Below, in pieces: positions 24,800-31,604 of a stretch of 45,253 nucleotides of DNA. Position 1 is the stretch's first letter, and each line of letters opens with the position of its first letter. A program made the translations under genes and the position numbers. Origin of the DNA: Candidatus Portnoybacteria bacterium RBG_13_40_8 (GTDB lineage: Bacteria > Patescibacteriota > Minisyncoccia > RBG-13-40-8-A); assembly GCA_001819435.1 (NCBI GenBank), contig MHMT01000012.1:1-45253 (forward strand), written 5' to 3'. Below the pieces are notes generated by a model. It was not told where the DNA came from and did not search any database. It saw only the letters and a program-made list of their open reading frames with translations.

Positions 24800-26155
24800 A
24801 TGCAATATATTTGCGATTTTCACATTCACTCCAAATACTCCCGCGCTACTTCTAAAGAAACAAATATTGAGAATCTGAACAAATGGGCGCGCATCAAGGG
24901 CGTTGATGTTTTGGGAAGCGGAGATTTTACCCATCCACTTTGGCTGAAAGAATTGAAAGAAAAGCTGATTCCAGCCGAAAAAGGGCTTTTCCGTTATAAA
25001 GATAAAAAAATAAAAAATAATCATAATGGATTTTTGATTAACGGAAACAATCATCAGCCGGAGACGAGATTTATTCTGACTACCGAGATTTCCAGTATTT
25101 ATTCCAAGGGAGGGAAAACCAGAAAAATTCACAATATAATTTTTGCTCCTAATTTTGAGGCAGTGGAAAAAATTAACACCCATCTGGGATGGATTGGTAA
25201 TTTAAAATCCGATGGTCGGCCGATTCTGGGATTGGATGCCAAAGAATTGGCAAAAATTGTTCTGAATATTTCCGAAGATTGCTTGATTATTCCTGCCCAT
25301 GCTTGGACGCCCTGGTTTTCTATTTTCGGTTCATTTTCCGGATTTGACTCGATTGAAGAGTGCTTCGAAGAATATACAAAATATATTTATGCTATTGAAA
25401 CCGGATTATCAAGCGATCCGGAAATGAATTGGCAGTTAAGTAAATTGGATAATATTACCTTAATTTCTAATTCCGATGCTCACAGTCCCGCTAAAATTGG
25501 CCGCGAGGCCAATATTTTTGAAGGCGAGAAAATAGATTATAATTTAATTGCTAACGCAATTAAACGCAGATCCACGCAGATTGAACCCCGACAAGTCGGG
25601 GATACGCAGATAAACGCAGAAAAAGAGTTACGATTGGTTAAAACCCTTGAGTTTTTTCCCGAAGAGGGAAAATATCATTGGGATGGCCATCGGAATTGCG
25701 GAATTGTTTTCAGCCCCGATGAATCGTTTAAATACAATAATGTTTGCCCGCGCTGCGGAAAACCATTAACCATCGGAGTAATGAACCGAGTCCGCCAGCT
25801 GGCTGACCGGCAAATAGGCGAAAAACCAATAAATGCCATTCCTTTTCAAAGACTGATTCCTCTGGAAGAGATAATTGCCGATGTAATTGGCATTGGTGTA
25901 GGCACTAAAGGAGTTAATGAACATTATAAAAACTTGATTAAGGTTTTTGGCAACGAATTCAAGATTTTATTGGAAGTCAGAAAAGAACAAATTGCCTCTG
26001 TCAGTTTGCCGGAGATTGCCGAAGGCATAGACAAGGTAAGACAGGGCAAAATTTCAGTATCCCCCGGTTATGATGGAGAATATGGGAAAATCAGTATTTT
26101 TGGCGATAACGAAGAAAGACCAAAAACCATCGGCAGCCAAGAAACCCTTTTTTGA
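24800..26155 (+). CDS. Endonuclease Q family PHP-domain protein
   Basis: The protein has 451 residues. PHP metal-binding motifs appear in order: DFHIHSKYSRA at the N-terminus, GSGDFTHP, TTEISSIY, PAHAWTPWFS and SNSDAHSP. A zinc ribbon follows (HRNCG...CPRCGKPLTIG, about residues 297-324). This order matches EndoQ, which nicks DNA 5' of deaminated bases and abasic sites in archaea and some bacteria, so a repair role is likely. Between KRR and LRLVKTLEFFPEEGKYHWDG is a stretch of about 20 residues, STQIEPRQVGDTQINAE, encoded by a repeat element that also occurs in the giant fibre gene. It lies just before the zinc ribbon and is probably a tolerated loop. The gene stands alone between repeat spacers; the PolX gene 1.8 kb downstream also has a PHP domain. 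Confidence 0.85.
   Translation: MQYICDFHIHSKYSRATSKETNIENLNKWARIKGVDVLGSGDFTHPLWLKELKEKLIPAEKGLFRYKDKKIKNNHNGFLINGNNHQPETRFILTTEISSIYSKGGKTRKIHNIIFAPNFEAVEKINTHLGWIGNLKSDGRPILGLDAKELAKIVLNISEDCLIIPAHAWTPWFSIFGSFSGFDSIEECFEEYTKYIYAIETGLSSDPEMNWQLSKLDNITLISNSDAHSPAKIGREANIFEGEKIDYNLIANAIKRRSTQIEPRQVGDTQINAEKELRLVKTLEFFPEEGKYHWDGHRNCGIVFSPDESFKYNNVCPRCGKPLTIGVMNRVRQLADRQIGEKPINAIPFQRLIPLEEIIADVIGIGVGTKGVNEHYKNLIKVFGNEFKILLEVRKEQIASVSLPEIAEGIDKVRQGKISVSPGYDGEYGKISIFGDNEERPKTIGSQETLF
25561..25620 (+). repeat. Translated ACGCAGA/hairpin element, copy in the endonuclease Q-like gene
   Basis: Four copies of ACGCAGA surround a perfect 7-bp hairpin, CCCCGAC-AA-GTCGGGG. In frame it gives STQIEPRQVGDTQINAE, closely matching STQIDPASQDTQTDAE in the giant fibre. 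The flanks are conserved while the hairpin core differs, as expected for a mobile palindromic element whose core varies. Confidence 0.75.
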
Positions 26156-26258
26156 ATTAATCTCTAATCTCAAAATCCTAATTTCTAAACAATCTCAAAT
26201 ATCAAAATTCAAAAATTTTAGAGATTAGAGATTAGAAATTAGAGATTTAAATTATTTT
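26156..26258. repeat. CTCTAATCTC inverted-repeat spacer, copy 1
   Basis: The left arm AATCTCTAATCTCAAAATCC is answered by GAGATTAGAGATTAGAAATT on the right, giving a long AT-rich hairpin. The left part is nearly the same as the spacer at 29720-29840 (both contain TCTAAACAATCTCAAATA). There is no gene. Confidence 0.68.
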
Positions 26259-26939
26259 ATGGAAATTGTTAGCACGAATTCCGTTTTAAATCTTCTATAT
26301 ACTCACCGTTATATTTTTTCTTTTTTGGGCGCTTTTTTTGAGGGCACTTTTATTATGATTTTGACCGGCGTTCTTTACAAGCTCGGATATTTTAAATTTT
26401 GGGCATTATTCTCTGTGTTGTTGGGTGGGTATTTTCTTAATGGAGTAATATGGTATTTGATCGGAAGATATGGAGGTAATCATGTTTTAGAAAAATGGGG
26501 CAAGCGCCTTAATTTTACCAAAAATTTAGTGGAGAAATTGGAAGAATATTTTAAAAACCACAGCCTAAGAACGCTTTTTATAACTCGAATTACCTGGGGT
26601 TTTAGCATGCTTAGTTTTATGATTGCCGGCAGTTTTAAAATGAAATTTAAAAAATTTGCAGCCGTTAATTTGGCGGCTAGCGTTGTTTGGGTTTTGGGTT
26701 TAGTCGGTATTGGTTATGTTTTCGGGGCAAGCCTTAAGGGCCTTTCAATCGTCACCAAGAGCATCAGAATTGGGCTGACTATTGCCCTTTTTGCGATTAT
26801 AGTTTTTGTTTCTTTCCTGATTGTTTATTGGCTAAGATGGTTTGCCAGAACAAAATTTATCCAAGATTTAAGCGAGCACAAGGAATCACAATTTTTACGC
26901 TGGGTAGGAGAAAAAATCAGTAATTTCGGCAAAAAATGA
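26259..26939 (+). CDS. DedA family membrane protein (SNARE-associated / VTT domain)
   Basis: The protein has 226 residues with about five membrane segments. The DedA core is visible: FEGTFIMILTGVL near the start, YLIGRYGGNHVLEKWGKRL, then FITRITWGFSMLSFMIAGSFKM with the conserved Arg in a re-entrant region. The C-terminal tail is basic and cytoplasmic. DedA proteins are proton-dependent; some flip undecaprenyl phosphate or phospholipids across the membrane. A role in lipid-carrier recycling would suit the glycan and surface genes upstream, but that is inference. The TGA stop overlaps the -10 region of the next gene. Confidence 0.85.
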   Translation: MEIVSTNSVLNLLYTHRYIFSFLGAFFEGTFIMILTGVLYKLGYFKFWALFSVLLGGYFLNGVIWYLIGRYGGNHVLEKWGKRLNFTKNLVEKLEEYFKNHSLRTLFITRITWGFSMLSFMIAGSFKMKFKKFAAVNLAASVVWVLGLVGIGYVFGASLKGLSIVTKSIRIGLTIALFAIIVFVSFLIVYWLRWFARTKFIQDLSEHKESQFLRWVGEKISNFGKK

Positions 26940-26945
26940 TATAAT
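26937..26945 (+). promoter_or_regulatory. Extended -10 promoter (TGATATAAT), leaderless start of the MFS gene
   Basis: TGATATAAT lies 6 nt before the ATG at 26952 and overlaps the TGA stop of dedA. Its TATAAT matches the consensus exactly. No -35 box is evident. Confidence 0.65.
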
Positions 26946-26951
26946 AAAAAA

Positions 26952-27575
26952 ATGGGCAGATTCTCTATCAATAAAATAATTCGAATTCTCATCGGTGCGG
27001 ATTTTATCTTTCTTTCCGCTCTGGGTTTGATTACCCCGATTTTCGCTGTTTTTATCACCGGACAAATTAAAGGCGGAACAGTGGAGGTAGTTGGATTTGC
27101 CGCAGGTATTTATTGGATACTCAAATCTTTTCTGCAGTTGCCCATCGGTAAATTTTTGGACAAAAGAAAAGGAGAGAGAGACGATTTATGTTTTCTGGTA
27201 ATTGGTTATCTTATAGTGGCTTGCGTTCAGTTCGGTTATATTTTAAGTTCCTTGCCTTGGCATGTTTATCTTTTAGAAGGTATTTATGCCTTTGGTATGG
27301 CAATGGCTATTCCTGCTTGGCCTGCTATATTTACTCGTCATATCGACAAAGGCAAGGAAGCTTTTGAGTGGAGTCTAGAGAGCACTGCTTTAAGCTTTGG
27401 CAGCGGAGTTACCGGAGCGCTGGGCGGAATTTTGGTTGCCAAATTTGGTTTTAATTTAGTGTTTCTAGTCGCTGGTTTTATAGCCATGTTTGGAGGATTT
27501 CTTCCCTTGTTTATTGTTAAAGATGTTGAAAAGAAGGGAGATCATCATTTGAGGTTTTGGAGAAAAAGATTATGA
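26952..27575 (+). CDS. Half-size MFS-type membrane transporter
   Basis: The protein has 207 residues and about six transmembrane helices, half the usual twelve. Features include GFAAGIYWILKSFLQLPIGK and the MFS motif A-like LPIGKFLDKRKGERD between helices 2 and 3, then GMAMAIPAWPAIFTRHID. Single-half MFS proteins are frequent in CPR genomes and may dimerise; the substrate is unknown. The reading frame ends naturally, with no remnant of a second half downstream. The last four bases overlap the start of the DUF1858 gene (ATGA), so the two are translationally coupled. Confidence 0.78.
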   Translation: MGRFSINKIIRILIGADFIFLSALGLITPIFAVFITGQIKGGTVEVVGFAAGIYWILKSFLQLPIGKFLDKRKGERDDLCFLVIGYLIVACVQFGYILSSLPWHVYLLEGIYAFGMAMAIPAWPAIFTRHIDKGKEAFEWSLESTALSFGSGVTGALGGILVAKFGFNLVFLVAGFIAMFGGFLPLFIVKDVEKKGDHHLRFWRKRL

Positions 27576-27778
27576 TAAATGATAAAATAACCAAAAATAT
27601 GACCATTGATGAGGTTTTGAAAAAATATCCGCAAACAGCGGAGATTTTTCTAAAATACGGATTTCATTGTTTGGGATGCGCCGCAGCAACCTTTGAGACG
27701 CTTGAACAAGGAGCAACGGCCCATGGGATTACCGCAGAAGAGTTGTTGGAAGATTTGAACAAGACAATAGGGGCTTGA
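27572..27778 (+). CDS. DUF1858 small CxxC protein
   Basis: I start this at the ATG at 27572, not the TTG at 27557 in the ORF track, because ATGA overlaps the MFS stop and gives a 68-residue protein of usual size. The signature is complete: MTIDEVLKKYPQTAEIFLKYGFHCLGCAAATFETLEQGA. The GFHCLGCA motif is shared with hybrid-cluster-protein-associated disulphide/ScdA N-terminal domains, implying redox chemistry or Fe/S binding. Its function is not established. The overlap suggests it is made together with the half-size MFS protein. Confidence 0.85.
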   Translation: MINDKITKNMTIDEVLKKYPQTAEIFLKYGFHCLGCAAATFETLEQGATAHGITAEELLEDLNKTIGA

Positions 27779-27783
27779 TCTTT

Positions 27784-27952
27784 GGCAAACCAACGAATCA
27801 TTTCTCCAGCACGAAGTCGCCGAATATTTGTTATTTAATGTATTTGCACAGGCGTTTCTGTTTCTCGCTAAGTCAATACGATTTAGCGATTTTTATTTTT
27901 ATCTAAGTCGGACTTAGCTGCGAAACGCTTCCGAAATGATTATTGGTTTGCC
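27784..27952. mobile_element. 169-bp element with about 20-bp terminal inverted repeats (MITE-like) or structured RNA
   Basis: The left end GGCAAACCAACGAATCATTT and right end GAAATGATTATTGGTTTGCC are inverted copies apart from a CG/T difference. Inside are CGCTAAGTCAATACGATTTAGCG and the perfect palindrome CTAAGTC-G-GACTTAG, plus GGCGTTTC/GAAACGC arms. It has no ORF of note and no obvious target-site duplication. It fills nearly all of the 204-bp gap before polX. Confidence 0.6.
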
Positions 27953-27965
27953 CGAATGATAAATA

Positions 27966-27974
27966 TGGTAAAAT
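27966..27974 (+). promoter_or_regulatory. Extended -10 promoter (TGGTAAAAT) for polX
   Basis: TGGTAAAAT ends 8 nt before the ATG at 27983, so the mRNA would be leaderless or have a leader of one or two bases. There is no Shine-Dalgarno sequence. Confidence 0.6.
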
Positions 27975-27982
27975 AGAAATAT

Positions 27983-29719
27983 ATGGATAATAAAGAGATA
28001 GCGAAAATTTTATATGAAATTTCGGAATATTTGTCTATGGAAGATGTGCCGTTTAAGCCAAGGGCTTATGAAAGAGCAGCCATGGCTATTGAAGAATTGG
28101 AGAATAGAGTAGAAGATATTTATAAAAAAGAAGGACTGGAGGGATTAATAAATATACCGACTGTCGGCAAGGGCATTGCCGAGAGGATTAAAGAACTGAT
28201 AAGGACCGGTAAAATCAGATATTACGAACAATTAAAGAAGAAAACCCCGGTTAAAGTTGATGAACTTACGGCTGTGGAAGGGGTCGGTCCAAAGATAATC
28301 AAGAGATTATACAAAGAAATTGGCGTAAAGAATTTAATCGATTTGGAAAAAGCGGCTATGGCCGGAAAAATCAGAAAACTGGAAGGCTTTGGTCAAAAAA
28401 GCGAGGAGAATATTTTAAGAGGAATAAATTTTCTCAAGAGTAGCGGTGGTCGTTTTGTTTTGGGGTTTATAATGCCGGAAGTAAGAGAGATTGAAAAAAG
28501 AATTGGTGATTTTCCTGGCGTTAAAAAAGCAATTATTGCCGGTTCAATCAGAAGAATGAAAGAAACAATCGGTGATGGCGATTTATTGGTTACCGTTTCT
28601 TCTCCGCGGGCAGGACAAAAGATAATGGAGATTTTCGTGAATATGCCTGAAGTAATGCACGTTTATAGTCAAGGACCGACAAAATCTTCGGTAAGACTGA
28701 AAAATGGTATGGATTTTGACCTTCGGGTTGTGCCGGAAGAAAGTTTTGGCGCAGCTTTGCAGTATTTTACCGGCAGCAAAGACCATAATATTGAATTAAG
28801 AAAAATTGCCATTAAAAAAGGATTAAAACTTAATGAATATGGAGTGTTTCGGGGTAAAAAAATGATTGTCGGCAAAAACGAAGAGGAGGTTTATAAAATT
28901 TTGGGCTTAAAATGGATGGAGCCGGAATTGAGAGAGAATGCAGGAGAAATCGAAGCTGCGCAAAATAATAGATTGCCGAAAATAATCGGCTATAACGACC
29001 TCCAAGGGGACTTGCAAATTCAGACAAATTGGACCGATGGCTCAAATTCCATTGAGGATTATGTTGAAGAAGCAATAAAATTGGGCTTGGAATATATTCT
29101 GATTACCGACCACACCAAAAGCCTGGCAATGACTCATGGATTGGATGAAAGAGGGTTGGCGAGACAGGGAAGGGAAATAGATAAAATAAATTCAAAGCTC
29201 AAAGCTCAAAACTCAAAACTTAGGGTGTTGAAGGGAGCCGAGGTTAATATTTTAAAGGATGGTCGACTGGATATCAAAGACGATACTTTACATAAATTAG
29301 ACGTAGTGGCTATTGCTGTTCATTCGGGATTTAAAATGTCCAAACGCGATATTACCGAAAGAATTATTAAAGCGATGAAAAATCCTCATACTGATATTTT
29401 GTTTCATCCCACGGGCAGGTTAATCAATCAAAGACCACCATATGAAGTGGATGTGGAAAAAATAATCAGAGTAGCCAAAGAAACTAAAACAGTCTTGGAA
29501 GTTAACGCTTATCCGAATAGGTTGGATTTAAAAGACGAATACGCGCGCATGGCTAAGAATATGGGTGTGAAATTATCCATTGACTCGGACGCTCACCACG
29601 TTTCGCATCTTCATTTTTTGGAATTCGGCATTGCTCAGGCTCGTAGAGGATGGGTGGAGAAAAAGGATGTGATAAATGCCTGGCCAGTAGAAAAAATGTT
29701 AAAAATGCTGAAACATTAA
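27983..29719 (+). CDS. polX: Family X DNA polymerase / 3'-5' exonuclease PolX
   Basis: The protein has 578 residues, the normal PolX size. The N-terminal 8-kDa and helix-hairpin-helix parts (LINIPTVGKGIAERI, LTAVEGVGPKIIKRLY) lead to the polymerase core with AGSIRRMKETIGDGDLLV and DFDLRVV. The C-terminal PHP domain (from about residue 340) has ITDHTKSLAM, LKGAEVNIL, IAVHSGF, FHPTGR and SIDSDAHH. PolX fills short gaps in base-excision repair. The first PHP motif reads DLQIQTNWTDG, where the family normally has His (DLQxHTxxSDG), so one metal ligand appears to be Gln347. SKLKAQNSKLR, between motifs, is translated from four 7-bp repeats. The start ATG follows an extended -10 by 8 nt. Confidence 0.92.
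   Translation: MDNKEIAKILYEISEYLSMEDVPFKPRAYERAAMAIEELENRVEDIYKKEGLEGLINIPTVGKGIAERIKELIRTGKIRYYEQLKKKTPVKVDELTAVEGVGPKIIKRLYKEIGVKNLIDLEKAAMAGKIRKLEGFGQKSEENILRGINFLKSSGGRFVLGFIMPEVREIEKRIGDFPGVKKAIIAGSIRRMKETIGDGDLLVTVSSPRAGQKIMEIFVNMPEVMHVYSQGPTKSSVRLKNGMDFDLRVVPEESFGAALQYFTGSKDHNIELRKIAIKKGLKLNEYGVFRGKKMIVGKNEEEVYKILGLKWMEPELRENAGEIEAAQNNRLPKIIGYNDLQGDLQIQTNWTDGSNSIEDYVEEAIKLGLEYILITDHTKSLAMTHGLDERGLARQGREIDKINSKLKAQNSKLRVLKGAEVNILKDGRLDIKDDTLHKLDVVAIAVHSGFKMSKRDITERIIKAMKNPHTDILFHPTGRLINQRPPYEVDVEKIIRVAKETKTVLEVNAYPNRLDLKDEYARMAKNMGVKLSIDSDAHHVSHLHFLEFGIAQARRGWVEKKDVINAWPVEKMLKMLKH
29193..29220 (+). repeat. Translated heptamer tract in polX
   Basis: Four 7-bp units (CAAAGCT, CAAAGCT, CAAAACT, CAAAACT) encode most of the loop SKLKAQNSKLR in the PHP domain. 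Four units keep the frame; a change of one or two would break it, as seems to have happened with CAAAATT in the O-antigen ligase gene. Confidence 0.72.
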
Positions 29720-29840
29720 AATCTCTAATCTCGAAATTCCAATCTCTAAACAATCTCAAATACCAAAAAACCAAAACACTTTTGAATTTTGAAATTTGAG
29801 ATTTGAACTTATTTAGAAATTAGAGATTAGGATTTAGAAA
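29720..29840. repeat. CTCTAATCTC inverted-repeat spacer, copy 2
   Basis: The spacer begins AATCTCTAATCTCGAAATTC and ends TAGAAATTAGAGATTAGGAT, inverted relative to each other. It shares the order of words with the spacer at 26156-26258, including TCTAAACAATCTCAAATA. There is no gene; a terminator or recombination role is possible. Confidence 0.68.
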
Positions 29841-30254
29841 TTGAAAAATTTTTTGAATAAAAAATTTTATATATTTTGGCTGCCAGTTATATTATGGGCG
29901 GGAATTATATTCTGGCTTTCTTCAATTCCTGATTTGGAAAGCGGATTAAAGCAGGATTTTATTTTGCGAAAAATTGCCCATATTTTGGAATTTGCCATTC
30001 TGACATTTTTACTAATCCGAGCAATAAATCAAGAAAATTTATCTATCAAGAAAACAATAATTTTCTCTTTGATTATTGCTCTTTTTTATGCTCTGTCTGA
30101 TGAATATCATCAGACTTTTATCGGAGGTCGCCAAGGGGCATTGAGAGACGCCGGGATTGATAGTATCGGTATTTTATTGACTGGTTTAGTGTGGTATATT
30201 AAAAAGAGGAACCCTGTACCGCAAGAGGTGCAGGGCGGGGGTCGACAAAATTAA
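29841..30254 (+). CDS. VanZ-like family membrane protein
   Basis: The protein has 137 residues and about four transmembrane helices. It starts at TTG; no ATG exists upstream of the first membrane segment. The VanZ pattern is clear: IFWLSSIPDL after helix 1, RKIAHILEFAILTFLL, then ALSDEYHQTFIGGRQGALRD with the conserved Asp/Glu-His cluster and GIDSIGILLTGL. The family is named after a teicoplanin-resistance accessory protein, but most members have no known job. The C-terminal tail RNPVPQEVQGGG is encoded by a GC-rich hairpin, possibly an inserted palindrome. Confidence 0.82.
   Translation: MKNFLNKKFYIFWLPVILWAGIIFWLSSIPDLESGLKQDFILRKIAHILEFAILTFLLIRAINQENLSIKKTIIFSLIIALFYALSDEYHQTFIGGRQGALRDAGIDSIGILLTGLVWYIKKRNPVPQEVQGGGRQN
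30212..30235 (+). repeat. GC-rich hairpin in the 3' end of the VanZ-like gene
   Basis: CCCTGTACC-GCAAGA-GGTGCAGGG has a 9-bp stem with one G-T pair. It encodes the hydrophilic C-terminal tail of the protein. No U-run follows, so it is not a typical terminator. Confidence 0.6.
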
Positions 30255-30279
30255 TAACTAAATTTAATTTAATTTGATT

Positions 30280-30633
30280 ATGTTTTATAATTGTTGTCAT
30301 TTTGGTTTTTTGGCAGTTGTTTTGATTGTTTTAGGCGCCTTGGCTCTTTTGACCAACATGGGTTGGATAAATTCGAGTATTTGGCAATGGTGGCCGATTT
30401 TAATTGTTGGCGCGGGAATTTATCTTTTGATTATTCAGAAAAGAAGGAAAAAAATGACCATTCCCCGCGTTTTGGAAAGAATAGCCAGCGACGAAAAAGT
30501 TCAGGAAAAGCTTTCGAAAATCATCAATACCGTTGATGAAGTTGTGGATAAAAAACTGGATGAATGGCATAAGGAGGTAAGCCACAAAAAACCAACGAAA
30601 GATGAAGATATTGGCGGAGAACAAGAGAGCTAA
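30280..30633 (+). CDS. Small membrane protein, DUF5668 (LiaI/LiaF transmembrane-like)
   Basis: I start at the ATG at 30280, since the track start is TTG two codons earlier. The 117 residues hold two hydrophobic segments, HFGFLAVVLIVLGALALLTN and WWPILIVGAGIYLLIIQ, separated by MGWINSSIWQW. This is the usual pattern of the DUF5668/LiaF N-terminal region found in envelope-stress membrane proteins. A charged cytoplasmic tail (IASDEKVQEKLSKIINTVDE) follows. The 3' end overlaps smpB by 32 bp, so the two are probably co-transcribed. Its function is unknown. Confidence 0.7.
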   Translation: MFYNCCHFGFLAVVLIVLGALALLTNMGWINSSIWQWWPILIVGAGIYLLIIQKRRKKMTIPRVLERIASDEKVQEKLSKIINTVDEVVDKKLDEWHKEVSHKKPTKDEDIGGEQES

Positions 30634-31045
30634 ATTCGATTACGAATTACTGGAAACCTACGAAGCCGGTTTGGTTCTTCGGGGATTTGAGGTGAAAGCA
30701 ATAAAAACCGGCCATGTTAATTTATTGGGCTCTTATGTCGTAGGTAGGGAGAGCGAATTTTATTTAATAAATGCTTTTATTCCGTCTTATCAGCCGTCAA
30801 ATACTCCGGAAGATTACGACCCCTATAGAAGCAGAAAACTGTTATTAAAAAAAAACGAGATTAATTCTTTAATCGGGAAAGGCAAGACAAAAGGATTGAC
30901 ATTAATTCCAATAAAGATATATACTAAAAAATCCAGGATAAAACTGGAATTTGCCGTCGGAAAAGGCAAGAGAAAGATTGATAAGAGGGAGATAATAAAA
31001 AAGCGCGACATGGAACGAGAGGCTGGACGTCGTTTTAAAAATTAG
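30602..31045 (+). CDS. smpB: SsrA-binding protein SmpB
   Basis: The protein has 147 residues, the standard length. Family motifs are NKRAKFDYELLETYEAGLVL, GFEVKAIKTGHVNL, the INAFIPSYQPS strand and the basic C-terminal tail KKRDMEREAGRRFKN, which folds into the ribosome mRNA channel. SmpB binds tmRNA and delivers it to stalled ribosomes. The tmRNA gene follows 71 bp downstream, so both parts of the rescue system are neighbours. The start at 30602 overlaps the preceding gene. Confidence 0.96.
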   Translation: MKILAENKRAKFDYELLETYEAGLVLRGFEVKAIKTGHVNLLGSYVVGRESEFYLINAFIPSYQPSNTPEDYDPYRSRKLLLKKNEINSLIGKGKTKGLTLIPIKIYTKKSRIKLEFAVGKGKRKIDKREIIKKRDMEREAGRRFKN

Positions 31046-31116
31046 AATTTTGAATTTAGAATTTGTTTAGAAATTAGAAATTAGAAATTAGAAATTTCAT
31101 TGTGAAGCAATGGTAA

Positions 31117-31475
31117 GGGGGTGAAGGGTTTCGACAGAAAGTACTTTTAAAATAAGCAAGTCGAGGATGTCAGTTAGCTCGTAAAAATCTGGCAAAATAT
31201 AAGTGCAGTAAATTTTGCACCCGCTGTAGCTTAATACCTATAGCAATCTTAATCACCAACTCTCAATAGGTGATTAAGGTTTCATAGTTCCTCATTTGAG
31301 GTATTGAGATAAGTGTTTTAGTCTGTCCAAGCTAAAAGACTGATAAAAATTGGACTAGATTATTTGGATTTTTGTCTGTTTTATATTCATATAATCGAAT
31401 TCAATAAACAGAATATGCTTGTAGATTTATTTTAAAAAAACTTTTTGGATAGGAGTTCAACTCTCCTCACCTCCA
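31117..31475 (+). ncRNA. ssrA: tmRNA (transfer-messenger RNA)
   Basis: The 5' end GGGGGTG pairs with the 3' CACCTCC over 7 bp, followed by discriminator A; CCA is not encoded (ACAT follows). The 5' domain has GGGTTTCGACAG and the 3' end has a T-arm, AGGAG-TTCAACT-CTCCT. The resume codon is GCA at 31205, after CTCGTAAAAATCTGGCAAAA; the reading frame GCA GTA AAT TTT GCA CCC GCT GTA GCT TAA gives the tag AVNFAPAVA. CTTAATCACC and GGTGATTAAG form a stem downstream, consistent with a pseudoknot region. It lies next to smpB. The exact ends are inferred from pairing. Confidence 0.93.
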
Positions 31476-31476
31476 C

Positions 31477-31571
31477 ATAAATTTTTCGCTTCGCTCAAAA
31501 TTTGAGTATTTAGTATTTTGTAGTTTGTATTTTGGGCGAGTGAACTATTTTTAAAAAAGCGAAAAATTTAT
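31477..31571. repeat. 14-bp inverted repeat pair flanking 67 bp, just after tmRNA
   Basis: ATAAATTTTTCGCT and AGCGAAAAATTTAT are perfect inverted copies, with partly complementary CGCTCAAAAT and ATTTTGGGCGAG inside. The pair begins two bases after the tmRNA discriminator base. It may help 3'-end formation of tmRNA or be a small inserted element. It contains no gene. Confidence 0.55.
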
Positions 31572-31604
31572 CCCTAATTACAAATTACACACACTAATTA
31601 CAAA

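Noticed and set aside
27557-27571. TTG start for the DUF1858 gene
   Set aside because: The ATG at 27572 gives a usual-length protein and the common ATGA overlap with the gene before it.
26952-27575. MFS gene as a truncated pseudogene
   Set aside because: It has its own consensus promoter, a clean stop overlapping a real downstream start, and no remnant of a second half. Half-size MFS proteins are common in this group.
31476-31604. A tRNA or small RNA gene after tmRNA
   Set aside because: No cloverleaf or T-arm consensus is present; only an inverted repeat and AT-rich words are visible.
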